Positions 14,221 to 22,302 of a stretch of DNA of 52,444 bases are shown one piece after another. The position numbers and the translations under genes are program-made. Source of the DNA: a virus; the IMG/VR virus record IMGVR_UViG_3300034104_003485, positions 1 through 52,444 of that record, one strand, 5' to 3'. The notes under the pieces are model-generated. The model worked only from the letters and a program-made list of their open reading frames with translations. It had not been told where the DNA came from and searched no databases. The number at the start of each line of letters is the position of its first letter. Within the stretch, counting starts at the first letter, position 1.

Positions 14221-16317
14221 ATGTCAACAGTAAGAATTCAGCTTAGAAGAGGTTTAGCATCAGAGTGGGCAACCGCAGATGCAATTGGCGACGGAGTAGT
14301 ATTAGCGCCAGGTGAAGTAGGTTTTATCACAGACGAAAATACATTTAAAGTAGGTAACGGAGACGACAAGTTCGGAGATCTTCCATACATTCTAGAGTCT
14401 TCATTGGGAGATTACATTCCAATGTCACAGTTTGGAACACCTTCAGGTGTTGCAACTCTTGATTCAAATGGTATATTAAGCACATCACAGCTACCAGCAC
14501 TTGCTAAGGTTACAGTTGCTTCAGCAGCAAACCAATCAGCAAGACTTGCTCTAACAGCAGAGCCTGGAGATATTGCTATTCAAGCAGATAATGGACAGTC
14601 ATACGTTCTTAAGGCAACACCAGCCTCAACAGATTCAAACTGGCAGGCATTAGTTGGCTCAGAAGCTGTAGTAGATACAGTAGAAGCAGCACTAGTTGCT
14701 GGAACAGGATTAGACAAGACATACAATGATACAGATGGAACAATTACAATCGATATTGATTCAACAGTAGCAACAAAGACATACGCAGACAATTCAGTAA
14801 ATAGCGGAATTTCAACACATAATTCAGATATAACAAATGTTCACGGAATTGAAGATACATCAGCTTTAGCAACAAAGGCCTATGCTGATAATGCAGTAAC
14901 AGTTGCAGTTGCAGGAATTGTTAGCACAGCTCCTGAAACTTTAAATACTTTAAATGAAATCGCAACAGCATTAGGAAATGATGCTAATTACTCTGCATCA
15001 GTTACAGCAGCACTTGGCGGCAAGCTTGCAAAGGCTGGTGGAGAAATGCAAGGAGCCATTGATATGGGCTCATCAAACAAGATTATAAGATTAGCAACAC
15101 CAACTGACCTGTACGACGCAGCTACCAAAAAGTATGTTGATGATCAAGGTGCAAATTATGATATTAATGGTGCAGCTTCACAAGCAAGAATTGATGCAGA
15201 ACTTACAGCATCAGGAGCACTTACAGCTCACAATGATGACACAATGGGTGTTCACGGTATAGCAAATACTGCAGCACTAACTACATCTGACCAGGTTTCA
15301 GCATCAATTGAATCTGCAATCGGAACACACAATTCTGACTCTACAAACGTACACGGTGTTGGAGATATGACAGCTTTAGCTACAAGAACATATGCAGATG
15401 ATGCTGTAGAGACAGCAATTGATGCAGAAGTAATAGCAAGAGATGCAGCAATTACAACAGCAATTGGAACTGAGGCAAATGATAGAAATACAGCAATTGG
15501 TACAGCTGTAACAGCTCATAACGATGACACAACAAACGTTCATGGTATTGCAGATACTTCAGCCCTTGCAACAAAGTCTTATGCAGACACAGCAGAAGCA
15601 GATGCAATTACAGCAGCAGGTTCAGCAGCTGATACAAAAATTTCAACAGCAATAGCAGCACTTACAAAGTCCTCAGTAGGACTTGGAAATGTTGATAATA
15701 CATCAGACGAATCTAAGCCAGTTTCAACAGCACAGGCTACAGCAATTGCAACTGCTAAATCAGAAGCTATTGCAGATGCAACAGCTCAGGTAAATGCAGT
15801 AATTGCATCAGCTCCAGCAGCACTCAATACACTTGATGAACTTGCAGCAGCATTGGGTGACGATGCAAACTTTGCAACAACCGTTACTAACGGTCTTGCA
15901 GCAAAAGCACCAATCAATGCCCCAACATTTACAGGTCTTGTAACCGTTGCAGCATCTGGAGTAGCATTTACAGATGGAACTCAAACAAAAGAAGGAGTTC
16001 CTTCACGGACAGTAATTGGAACAACAATTGCTGGTGCTTACAACCTATCAACAGGTGGATTAGCGCTTAGAGATCAGTTAATACCAGTTTCAGGAACACA
16101 TGCAATTACAGTTCCTACAAATGCAACAACCGCTTATCCAATAGGAACTTCAATAAGCTTCTACCAGTCAGCTGGAACAGACGCAAGCTTTGTGGAAGCA
16201 TCTGGAGTTACAATTTTAAGAACTCCAGGACTAAAGTTAAGAGCAACATCTTCATCAGCAACAATAACAAAGGTCGCAACAGATACTTGGTTACTTGCTG
16301 GAGACTTGAAAGCATAA
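14221..16317 (+). CDS. Large tail fibre with Mtd-type N-terminal domain, 698 aa
   Basis: The first 60 residues (VRIQLRRGLASEWATAD, LAPGEVGFITDENTFKVGNG, LPYI) match the N-terminal domain of the Bordetella phage major tropism determinant and many phage fibres. A long helical, Ala-rich stalk follows with several THNSDITNVHGI and AHNDDTTNVHGI repeats, [17 protein letters not shown], and a beta cap near residues 600-698 (GTHAITVPTNATTAYPIG, SGVTILRTPGLKLRA). I chose ATG 14221 over GTG 14212 because AAGGGG lies 8 nt upstream of it. The His-containing repeats may bind metal along the fibre axis. No C-type lectin end or reverse transcriptase is seen. Confidence 0.8.
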   Translation: MSTVRIQLRRGLASEWATADAIGDGVVLAPGEVGFITDENTFKVGNGDDKFGDLPYILESSLGDYIPMSQFGTPSGVATLDSNGILSTSQLPALAKVTVASAANQSARLALTAEPGDIAIQADNGQSYVLKATPASTDSNWQALVGSEAVVDTVEAALVAGTGLDKTYNDTDGTITIDIDSTVATKTYADNSVNSGISTHNSDITNVHGIEDTSALATKAYADNAVTVAVAGIVSTAPETLNTLNEIATALGNDANYSASVTAALGGKLAKAGGEMQGAIDMGSSNKIIRLATPTDLYDAATKKYVDDQGANYDINGAASQARIDAELTASGALTAHNDDTMGVHGIANTAALTTSDQVSASIESAIGTHNSDSTNVHGVGDMTALATRTYADDAVETAIDAEVIARDAAITTAIGTEANDRNTAIGTAVTAHNDDTTNVHGIADTSALATKSYADTAEADAITAAGSAADTKISTAIAALTKSSVGLGNVDNTSDESKPVSTAQATAIATAKSEAIADATAQVNAVIASAPAALNTLDELAAALGDDANFATTVTNGLAAKAPINAPTFTGLVTVAASGVAFTDGTQTKEGVPSRTVIGTTIAGAYNLSTGGLALRDQLIPVSGTHAITVPTNATTAYPIGTSISFYQSAGTDASFVEASGVTILRTPGLKLRATSSSATITKVATDTWLLAGDLKA

Positions 16318-16338
16318 TTAGGGAAATAGGAGAATAAA

Positions 16339-17160
16339 ATGACAAAAAATATAGGTAGAAAATCTTCAGCCCAAGATAACTTTATTGGACCAAATCCAGT
16401 TACAGGACTTTCTGCAACTGATGTAGGAACAGGTCGGCCTTATGATAACGGCGCTGTAACACTTTACTGGACAGCTCCAGTTGGTTCTAATACTCCAACT
16501 GGATACTATGTTAAAGATGGTGGAACAACTGTTGCCACAGTAGCTTTCGGAACAAATACCGCAACTATTCAAAACTTAGCAACATCAGCAGTTAAGACAT
16601 ATACTGTTACTGCATATGATCTTTATAAAGAATCTACAGCCGTATCAGCAAATTCAGTAACAGTAACAACTGTTCCAGACAGACCAATATCAGTTTCAGC
16701 AACATCTACTGTTAACGCACAAGATGTACTTTCATGGCAAGAGCCAAGAAATGGTGGAAAGGCAATAACATCTCGCAGATGGACGTCTTCTGATAGTAAA
16801 AATGGTTCTGGAACAAGCCCACAAACAATTGCACAAGAAGCTGGAACAGCACAGACATATACAGTTTTCCTAAGCAATGCAAACGGAGAAGGACTAGGAC
16901 AAACTTCTAGCTCAGTAACAACATTCTTTAGCCCACCTTCTTTCTTTAGTCCACCAGCGTTCTTCGCACCTCCAGGGTTCTTCGCACCTCCAGGGTTCTT
17001 CGCACCTCCAGGGTTCTTCGCACCTCCAGGGTTCTTCGCACCTCCAGGGTTCTTTAGTCCGCCAGCGTTCTTCGCACCTCCAGGGTTCTTCGCACCTCCA
17101 GGGTTCTTTAGTCCGCCAGCGTTCTTCGGCCCTCCAGGATTTACAGTTTATTCTATTTAA
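16339..17160 (+). CDS. Two-FN3 tail protein with FF-x-PP-x repeat tail, 273 aa
   Basis: Residues about 18-110 and 111-193 look like two fibronectin type III domains (VTLYWTAPVGSNTPTGYYV and DVLSWQEPRNGGKAITSRRW). The C-terminus is a run of twelve six-residue units FF-(A/S/G)-PP-(G/A/S), ending FTVYSI. FN3 domains are common on phage virions and bind surfaces weakly. The repeat tail is hydrophobic and stiff, with Pro-Pro-Gly in eight units, so it could be a prolyl hydroxylase substrate or a stacking or assembly element. AGGAG precedes the ATG. The next genes downstream include five prolyl hydroxylase-like enzymes. Confidence 0.75.
   Translation: MTKNIGRKSSAQDNFIGPNPVTGLSATDVGTGRPYDNGAVTLYWTAPVGSNTPTGYYVKDGGTTVATVAFGTNTATIQNLATSAVKTYTVTAYDLYKESTAVSANSVTVTTVPDRPISVSATSTVNAQDVLSWQEPRNGGKAITSRRWTSSDSKNGSGTSPQTIAQEAGTAQTYTVFLSNANGEGLGQTSSSVTTFFSPPSFFSPPAFFAPPGFFAPPGFFAPPGFFAPPGFFAPPGFFSPPAFFAPPGFFAPPGFFSPPAFFGPPGFTVYSI
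16924..17142 (+). repeat. Twelve tandem 18-bp units encoding FFxPPx
   Basis: Twelve in-frame 18-bp units run from 16924 to 17139, followed by TTT. Most read TTCTTCGCACCTCCAGGG; TTCTTTAGTCCGCCAGCG-type units are interspersed in the order S,S,A,A,A,A,A,S,A,A,S,G at the third residue. Identity between units is very high, implying recent expansion. Confidence 0.92.
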
Positions 17161-17163
17161 AGA

Positions 17164-17213
17164 TTGACCACTCTCCCCATGCTATGTTATAATATTAATC
17201 TAGCGTGGGGAGA
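17164..17213 (+). promoter_or_regulatory. Promoter inside a terminator-like hairpin that carries the RBS
   Basis: TTGACC (17164-17169), 18 nt, and TATAAT (17188-17193, preceded by TGT) form a good promoter. TCTCCCCATGCTA (17172-17184) pairs with TAGCGTGGGGAGA (17201-17213), 13 bp with one G-T. The -10 box sits in the 16-nt loop and the right arm contains GGGGAG, the only ribosome site for the TTG start at 17219. Read-through RNA would hide the site; RNA starting near 17200 lacks the left arm and exposes it. Confidence 0.65.
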
Positions 17214-17218
17214 TTTCT

Positions 17219-17941
17219 TTGAATAAAATAATATTTCACTCAAGCAATCTATACAACAATATTAATTTAAATTCTACACCATCTTTATCAAAAAAACATA
17301 TTCCATATTGGTTTTTAAACGCTAAAAGATATTTAGTAGATCCATTTTCAAATAATTTTATTATAAATGAGCAAGGCGGAAAAGAACTTTCATTTAAAGC
17401 ATGTCCAGCTTTAATGGATATATATGTATCTGGATATATGCTTACAACTCCATGCGACTTAGTTTTTTATAAAGAAAATAATTATATAAATGTAAAAACA
17501 GAAGAAGGCTTTGAAGATTTCTGTGCCAGAAGATCTGTAATGGATGATTTCACACCACCATTTGGATACAGTCGCATACCATTTCATTGGTACCCATCCT
17601 GGGCTCCAGAAGTGCCAGATGGTTACAGTGTACTTTATTTAAGTCCAGTCAATAGGTTTGATCTTCCATTTATAACAGTTGGAGGAATCATAGATAATGA
17701 TAAAATAAATACTCCAGGACTTATGCCATTTTTTATAAGAGAAGGCTTTATTGGCACAATCCCAGCTGGAACCCCATACATTCAGATAATTCCTTTTAAA
17801 AGAGATGAATGGGAGATGAGTAATAAAATGCATACTCAAGAAGAAATAGATAGTAGAAGGAAAAAATCAAAATCTCTTTATAGAATTAAGTCTGGCGGCG
17901 GATATAAAAAGCACACTTGGTCTAAAAAGGTATTTAATTAA
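17219..17941 (+). CDS. Conserved phage protein of unknown function, 240 aa
   Basis: This protein is a clear paralogue of the one at 19381: both share MNKI-x-FHS, the GGK-x-x-SFK-x-CPAL segment, FHWYP-x-WAP, and GT-P-x-GTPY-x-QIIPFKR. The start is TTG at 17219, aligned with the ATG of the paralogue. GTPYIQIIPFKRDEW and the overall pattern also recall the protein at 18690, which resembles the DUF6065 group. The fold is likely all-beta. The role is unknown; it is always next to 2OG oxygenases here, so it might act with them or on the same target. Confidence 0.75.
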   Translation: MNKIIFHSSNLYNNINLNSTPSLSKKHIPYWFLNAKRYLVDPFSNNFIINEQGGKELSFKACPALMDIYVSGYMLTTPCDLVFYKENNYINVKTEEGFEDFCARRSVMDDFTPPFGYSRIPFHWYPSWAPEVPDGYSVLYLSPVNRFDLPFITVGGIIDNDKINTPGLMPFFIREGFIGTIPAGTPYIQIIPFKRDEWEMSNKMHTQEEIDSRRKKSKSLYRIKSGGGYKKHTWSKKVFN

Positions 17942-17952
17942 CAATATATAAA

Positions 17953-17961
17953 TGCTATAAT
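17953..17961 (+). promoter_or_regulatory. Extended -10 box
   Basis: TGC-TATAAT (hexamer 17956-17961) stands about 50 nt before the ATG at 18013. That gene also has a TGAGG ribosome site, so this is a leadered promoter. There is no convincing -35. Confidence 0.55.
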
Positions 17962-18012
17962 GTAATCATAGATATATTAAGCATATATCAATACTAAAAA
18001 AATGAGGCTAAA

Positions 18013-18681
18013 ATGCTTGCAAATAAATTTGAATATCTTTATCCAGGAGTTATTGTTTATAGAGATGTTTTTACAAAAGAGTTAGATCTTATAAATAGGC
18101 TAGAAGGCATACTAGCAAATGAATCTTCAGACAATCAGTGGAAGCAGGCAACAACAGGTTATGCTACATTAGAAAAAAGCTACAGAGATTGCTATGACTT
18201 TAAAATTAAAAAGAATACAGATAGCCCAGATGGTAAAACTGAATCTAAGTTAATGTTAGAAAAAATATGGGAAGATGCAAAGGCCGTTCAGATAGCTCCA
18301 GTAGAACACTACAGAGCAGGATTTGGCTTAGCAGAGCTAAAGTACTGGGAAGCTTTTAATTTTATAAAGTACGGACCAGGACAACATTTTGATGTTCATT
18401 CAGATCATGGGTATTCTTACATATCAACACTTTCATCAGTCGGATACATTAATGATGATTACGAAGGCGGAGAGCTTTTCTTTGATAAAATTAATTTAAA
18501 GATTAAGCCAAGAGCTGGAGATTTATATCTTTTTCCATCTTCATATATTTACTCTCACGCAGCTATGCCAGTAATTTCTGGAATGAAATATTCAATAGTT
18601 ACAATGTTAGATTACCATGAAGCACCACATACCCCTAGATACCGTGAAATTGAAAAAGAATTTTCAGAGGGGTTTCTGTAA
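18013..18681 (+). CDS. 2OG-Fe(II) oxygenase, 222 aa
   Basis: Prolyl hydroxylase-like dioxygenase. Iron ligands are H129-x-D131 (FDVHSDHG) and H182 (YSHAAM). K192 (SGMKYSIVTM) takes the place of the Arg that salt-bridges 2-oxoglutarate in many relatives; Lys is also known in this role. The core strand is YINDDYEGGELFF, followed by PRAGDLYLFPSS. The first 110 residues are helical and would shape the substrate cleft. It is the first of five oxygenases after the PPG-repeat protein and lies between two DUF6065-like genes. Confidence 0.87.
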   Translation: MLANKFEYLYPGVIVYRDVFTKELDLINRLEGILANESSDNQWKQATTGYATLEKSYRDCYDFKIKKNTDSPDGKTESKLMLEKIWEDAKAVQIAPVEHYRAGFGLAELKYWEAFNFIKYGPGQHFDVHSDHGYSYISTLSSVGYINDDYEGGELFFDKINLKIKPRAGDLYLFPSSYIYSHAAMPVISGMKYSIVTMLDYHEAPHTPRYREIEKEFSEGFL

Positions 18682-18689
18682 AATAAATT

Positions 18690-19388
18690 GTGTATAAATT
18701 TTTAGCATATAAAAACTTAAGCCAATCAGGAAATATATCTCAGCTTCAGGTAAAAAGAGATTGGATGGAAGACACTTATGATAGACATGCATATAATTGC
18801 TTTCCAGTTAACTTAACTAATTCTTTAGGTTGGGGTATATCTTTTCCAGAGGATATTGTTTTTGTCTGGGATGGAATATCTGACACAAGCCCAGATCATG
18901 TTAAAATTTTATCAGGAGAAAAATGGTGTCATCCATTTAGATCAAATGCCACAATAAGCTTTAAAACAGGCATTACTTTAAAAACAGATGATGACATTAC
19001 CACCTTAGTTATGCCAGTTCCAAATCAATTTATTGATGGCGCACAATGCTTTACAACATTAATATCGACATCATTTTTTATAGGAGAGATTCAGGTTGCA
19101 TGGAGAATAACCAAGCCTAATGTTCCAATAACTATACCAGCTGGAACACCAGTATGCTCCATAATACCGCTTGGTCTTGCAAATTTAAATAACTCTGAGC
19201 TATTAGTTTTTGATTCATCTAAAATGCCTCCATTAGATTTTAATGGTGAAGAATACGGTATAGAGTCTCAAAGGATTACAAATTCAGGTTCATGGAGTCA
19301 CTTTTATAGAAATGCAACAGACCATAAAGGTAATTCACTAGGCAAGCATGAGGTAAAAACATTAAGGTTAAAAACAATAAATGAATAA
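18690..19388 (+). CDS. DUF6065-like protein, 232 aa
   Basis: It starts with GTG at 18690, and TAAAAT lies 5 nt before it. The segment DRHAYNCFPVNLTNSLGWGI followed by SFPEDIVFVWDG is, as I recall it, characteristic of DUF6065 proteins of phages and bacteria. Later IPAGTPVCSIIPLGL parallels GTPYIQIIPFKR of the proteins at 17219 and 19381, suggesting one superfamily. No catalytic motif is recognised. The stop overlaps the start of the next gene. Function unknown; tight placement among oxygenases suggests a shared pathway. Confidence 0.65.
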   Translation: MYKFLAYKNLSQSGNISQLQVKRDWMEDTYDRHAYNCFPVNLTNSLGWGISFPEDIVFVWDGISDTSPDHVKILSGEKWCHPFRSNATISFKTGITLKTDDDITTLVMPVPNQFIDGAQCFTTLISTSFFIGEIQVAWRITKPNVPITIPAGTPVCSIIPLGLANLNNSELLVFDSSKMPPLDFNGEEYGIESQRITNSGSWSHFYRNATDHKGNSLGKHEVKTLRLKTINE

Positions 19389-20103
19389 AATAACATTTCA
19401 TTCAAACAGGCTATACAATAGGGTAAAAGAAAGCTTTAGACCAATACCTTCTAAATCTTATGTTCCAAAATGGTATTCATCTGCAGATAGATATGAAAAA
19501 ATTCCTGGAACAGAAGACTATTATCTTAACCCAGAAGGTGGCAAGATGTTTTCTTTCAAGGGTTGCCCAGCTTTGCTAGATGTGTTTACTTCTGGCTATC
19601 TGTATGTTACTCCATGTGATATTACTTTTTACAAAGAGGGTGGAATTACAAAAGTTAAAACAGAACAAGGTTTTGAAGATTTTTGTGCATCAAGACCAGC
19701 CACCCCTAACCTTGAAGTTCCAAAAGGATATCAAAAAGAACATTTTCATTGGTATCCAAATTGGGCACCCAGTTTGCCAGAAGGATATAGCGCTCTATAT
19801 GTAAGCCCATTAAATAGATTTGAATTACCCTTCATTACCACTGCTGGTATAATAGATAATGACAAGATGGATACTCCAGGGCTGATGCCTTTCTTTTTAA
19901 GAGATGATTTTGTGGGTACAATACCAGTTGGTACACCCTACGTTCAAATAATTCCCTTTAAAAGAGAAGACTGGGAGATGGACTTTAAATTTTATGAATA
20001 TAATGAGATAATAGAAAGACACGAGTACCAGGCAAAAAAATTTAGGACAAAAAACGGCGGGGCATACAAAGAGCATGTCTGGTCAAAAAAGAAATATAAA
20101 TAA
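19381..20103 (+). CDS. Paralogue of the unknown protein at 17219, 240 aa
   Basis: It is the same length as its paralogue and alignable along its whole length without large gaps (FSFKGCPALLDVFTSGYL versus LSFKACPALMDIYVSGYM; HFHWYPNWAPSLPEGYSALY versus PFHWYPSWAPEVPDGYSVLY). Conserved Trp, Tyr, Pro and the GTPYVQIIPFKRE strand suggest a shared beta fold and binding site. The start overlaps the preceding stop by 8 nt, giving coupled translation. The two copies have diverged well beyond recent duplication, so each is probably maintained by selection. Confidence 0.75.
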   Translation: MNKITFHSNRLYNRVKESFRPIPSKSYVPKWYSSADRYEKIPGTEDYYLNPEGGKMFSFKGCPALLDVFTSGYLYVTPCDITFYKEGGITKVKTEQGFEDFCASRPATPNLEVPKGYQKEHFHWYPNWAPSLPEGYSALYVSPLNRFELPFITTAGIIDNDKMDTPGLMPFFLRDDFVGTIPVGTPYVQIIPFKREDWEMDFKFYEYNEIIERHEYQAKKFRTKNGGAYKEHVWSKKKYK

Positions 20104-20111
20104 GGGGTAAA

Positions 20112-20798
20112 ATGCAAAATTTAAATAATGAAGTTTCAGAGAGAGCTAGGTTTCAAAGAAAATCAATAACTCCTTCAGGTCATTTTGGAGACTCAAAAGA
20201 CAATATCGTAGAGTTGGAAAACTTTATGACAGAAGAAGAGCAGACCTACCTATTAGACTTTGCAAAACAAAATAAGTATTGGGATATCACTGAGTCACAG
20301 TGGAATGAAAACGGAACAATTATTTATGACCACAGAGTTTGGGAAGATAGAGTAGCAACACTCCATACTCTTCAAAAATCTGATCCAGTTGTTATTGAAA
20401 TTTTAAATAAAGTTATCAACAGATTAAGACCAGTAATTGAAGAGTTTTTTAATGTTGAGGTAGAGCCGACATATCCAGCAATTGTTAGATGGCCAGTAGG
20501 CACAATGCAATTCCCACACGCAGATAAAGAGCTTCACGAAGGCCCTGACGCTGGCACCGAAAACGAGTTCCCTTGGTATGATATAGGTACAGTTTTTTAT
20601 TTAAACGACGACTATGTTGGCGGAGAACTTTATTTCCCAAAACAAAATATAATATTCAAAACAAAATCTCGTGGAGCTTATTTTTTCCCAGGAGACATGA
20701 ACTATATTCATGGTGTTAATCAAGTAAAAGAAGGGACCAGGTATACTTGTCCATTTTTCTGGACAGTAACCAGCTTAGAAAGAAATAAAAATGAGTAA
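20112..20798 (+). CDS. 2OG-Fe(II) oxygenase, 228 aa
   Basis: Iron ligands are H136-x-D138 (FPHADKE) and H200 (YIHGV); R210 (EGTRYTCPFFW) should bind 2-oxoglutarate. The core reads FYLNDDYVGGELYFP. Of the set, this one looks most like classical prolyl-4-hydroxylase domains, which have GTR-x-x-x-x-x-FW at the end. AGGGG precedes the ATG, and the stop overlaps the next oxygenase (ATGA region). Substrate unknown; candidates are tail-fibre prolines nearby. Confidence 0.88.
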   Translation: MQNLNNEVSERARFQRKSITPSGHFGDSKDNIVELENFMTEEEQTYLLDFAKQNKYWDITESQWNENGTIIYDHRVWEDRVATLHTLQKSDPVVIEILNKVINRLRPVIEEFFNVEVEPTYPAIVRWPVGTMQFPHADKELHEGPDAGTENEFPWYDIGTVFYLNDDYVGGELYFPKQNIIFKTKSRGAYFFPGDMNYIHGVNQVKEGTRYTCPFFWTVTSLERNKNE

Positions 20799-21504
20799 CG
20801 TAATTAAGCATAAAGAAGACACTTTTATTGTATTAGACTTTATATCTGAAGAAGAATGTCAAAAGATGATAAAGTACCTAGAGTTTTTGGCATCTTCCTA
20901 TAAATTACAATGGAATCAAATTTCTTTTTATGAATCTTATGCTATGGGATTTTGGAAAGTTGACGCAGATCTAATTAAATTTGGTCTACCAGAAGATTAC
21001 TTTACTAAATTAAAAGAAAAAATTAAATCCAAGTCGGAAGAGCTTTTTGGTACAGATCTAACTGAAATTAGTTATCATGCTCAAAAATGGACAACTGGGG
21101 CTTTCGCAAGTTTTCATTCAGACAATACTGATGAGCATGGAAATCCAACAGCATTCATAAGAAGTAAGTTCGCAGCATTTCTTTATTTAAATGAAGATTT
21201 TGAAGGCGGCCTATTAAATTGGAAAAACTATGACATAACTGTTACCCCAAAGATAGGTATGCTTGCCGTATTTGACGGTGGTTTTGGAAATGAACATGAA
21301 GTCACTACAGTAAAATCTGGAACCAGATATACGATTGGGTCATTTTGGGATAGAGCAGATTCTGTATACACCGAAGAGCAGCAACAGTCTTGGGCCGACG
21401 AACTTGCCGTAGTAAGAGCGGAACAAGAAGAGATGTATAAGGAATGGAAAGAGGATAGGGAAAAAGGAATTATCCCTGTATACAAAGGAAAAGGTGAGCA
21501 ATAA
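20791..21504 (+). CDS. 2OG-Fe(II) oxygenase, 237 aa
   Basis: Ligands are H109-x-D111 (SFHSDNTDEHG) and H169 (GNEHEV), with R179 (SGTRYTIGSFW) for 2-oxoglutarate. The core strand FLYLNEDFEGGLLNW differs from the others by replacing the second Glu after GG with Leu, which could reshape the active-site mouth. A charged helical tail (QQQSWADELAVVRAEQEEMY) follows the core. It overlaps the preceding oxygenase by 8 nt and the next begins right after its stop, so these enzymes are made together. Confidence 0.87.
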   Translation: MSNVIKHKEDTFIVLDFISEEECQKMIKYLEFLASSYKLQWNQISFYESYAMGFWKVDADLIKFGLPEDYFTKLKEKIKSKSEELFGTDLTEISYHAQKWTTGAFASFHSDNTDEHGNPTAFIRSKFAAFLYLNEDFEGGLLNWKNYDITVTPKIGMLAVFDGGFGNEHEVTTVKSGTRYTIGSFWDRADSVYTEEQQQSWADELAVVRAEQEEMYKEWKEDREKGIIPVYKGKGEQ

Positions 21505-22302
21505 ATGGAAATTAATATGCAATACACAGAACTTTATCCAAGGGTAGATGTTTATACTGGTTTATTGCCAGATGCAGATGAACTTTATAGCATTATGAAA
21601 GAATCTGAAGAAACTGCAAATGGAAAGTATTACCTTAGAACATGGGATCAATGGTCTGTTTTTGGAACTTATGCTCAGCAAAAACATGATGAGAATGAGC
21701 CAAGAGAGTTTGGCGAAAGATATGATAGAGAGAAGCATCTATCAGATAGAGTGTATGAGGCATACAATTTAGCAATTCGTGATTATATAGCCAGACATAA
21801 CGTAGTTCTTCCAGAAGGATCTGAGCTTATGACTTCATCATTTTCAAAGTACAAGGATGACGTTGATAACATGAAAAATAACATGGCAATGCAATATCAT
21901 ACAGATTTTATAATTAGCGAAAGAGATATGCCAGGAAGAAAATTCCTTTTAACTTGCACAACGTATATTAATGATGACTACGATGGTGGAGATATAGAAT
22001 TTTTTATTGATGGTAAGTCATATAATCATAAGCCAAAAGCTGGAGACATTCTAGTATTTCCATCTCAAGAGCCTTATTTCCATGGAGTTAAAACCATTAG
22101 AAATGGATACAAATATTTTATTAGAAACTTTATAACCTATTCTTACGAAGGCCATGAAGAATGGTTAAGAAATCAAAGGCATTACGGTGCTTATAGATGG
22201 ATGGAAATGGAAAAAGAAAGAATTGAAAGAGAAAGTAAAGATAATATGCTTTACATTTTAGACGGAAAAGCAGTAAGTCATGATGAATACCAAAATCGTT
22301 GA
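21505..22302 (+). CDS. 2OG-Fe(II) oxygenase, 265 aa
   Basis: Ligands are H132-x-D134 (QYHTDFI) and H193 (YFHGV). K203 (NGYKYFIRNF) is the likely 2-oxoglutarate contact. The core reads YINDDYDGGDIEFF. The N-terminal 125 residues include a Trp-rich RTWDQWSVFGTY, similar in style to the protein at 2910, making these two a sub-group. The ATG at 21505 is 6 nt after GGTGAG; an ATG at 21517 is possible. A positively and negatively charged C-terminal tail follows. The next gene starts 23 nt inside its end. Confidence 0.87.
   Translation: MEINMQYTELYPRVDVYTGLLPDADELYSIMKESEETANGKYYLRTWDQWSVFGTYAQQKHDENEPREFGERYDREKHLSDRVYEAYNLAIRDYIARHNVVLPEGSELMTSSFSKYKDDVDNMKNNMAMQYHTDFIISERDMPGRKFLLTCTTYINDDYDGGDIEFFIDGKSYNHKPKAGDILVFPSQEPYFHGVKTIRNGYKYFIRNFITYSYEGHEEWLRNQRHYGAYRWMEMEKERIERESKDNMLYILDGKAVSHDEYQNR

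Noticed and set aside
14221-16317. Diversity-generating retroelement target
   Set aside because: The Mtd-type N-terminus raised this, but the C-terminus is a beta cap without a C-type lectin pattern, and no reverse transcriptase or template repeat is seen.
16924-17142. CRISPR-like array
   Set aside because: The repeats are 18 bp, contiguous, without unique spacers, and in frame within a tail gene.
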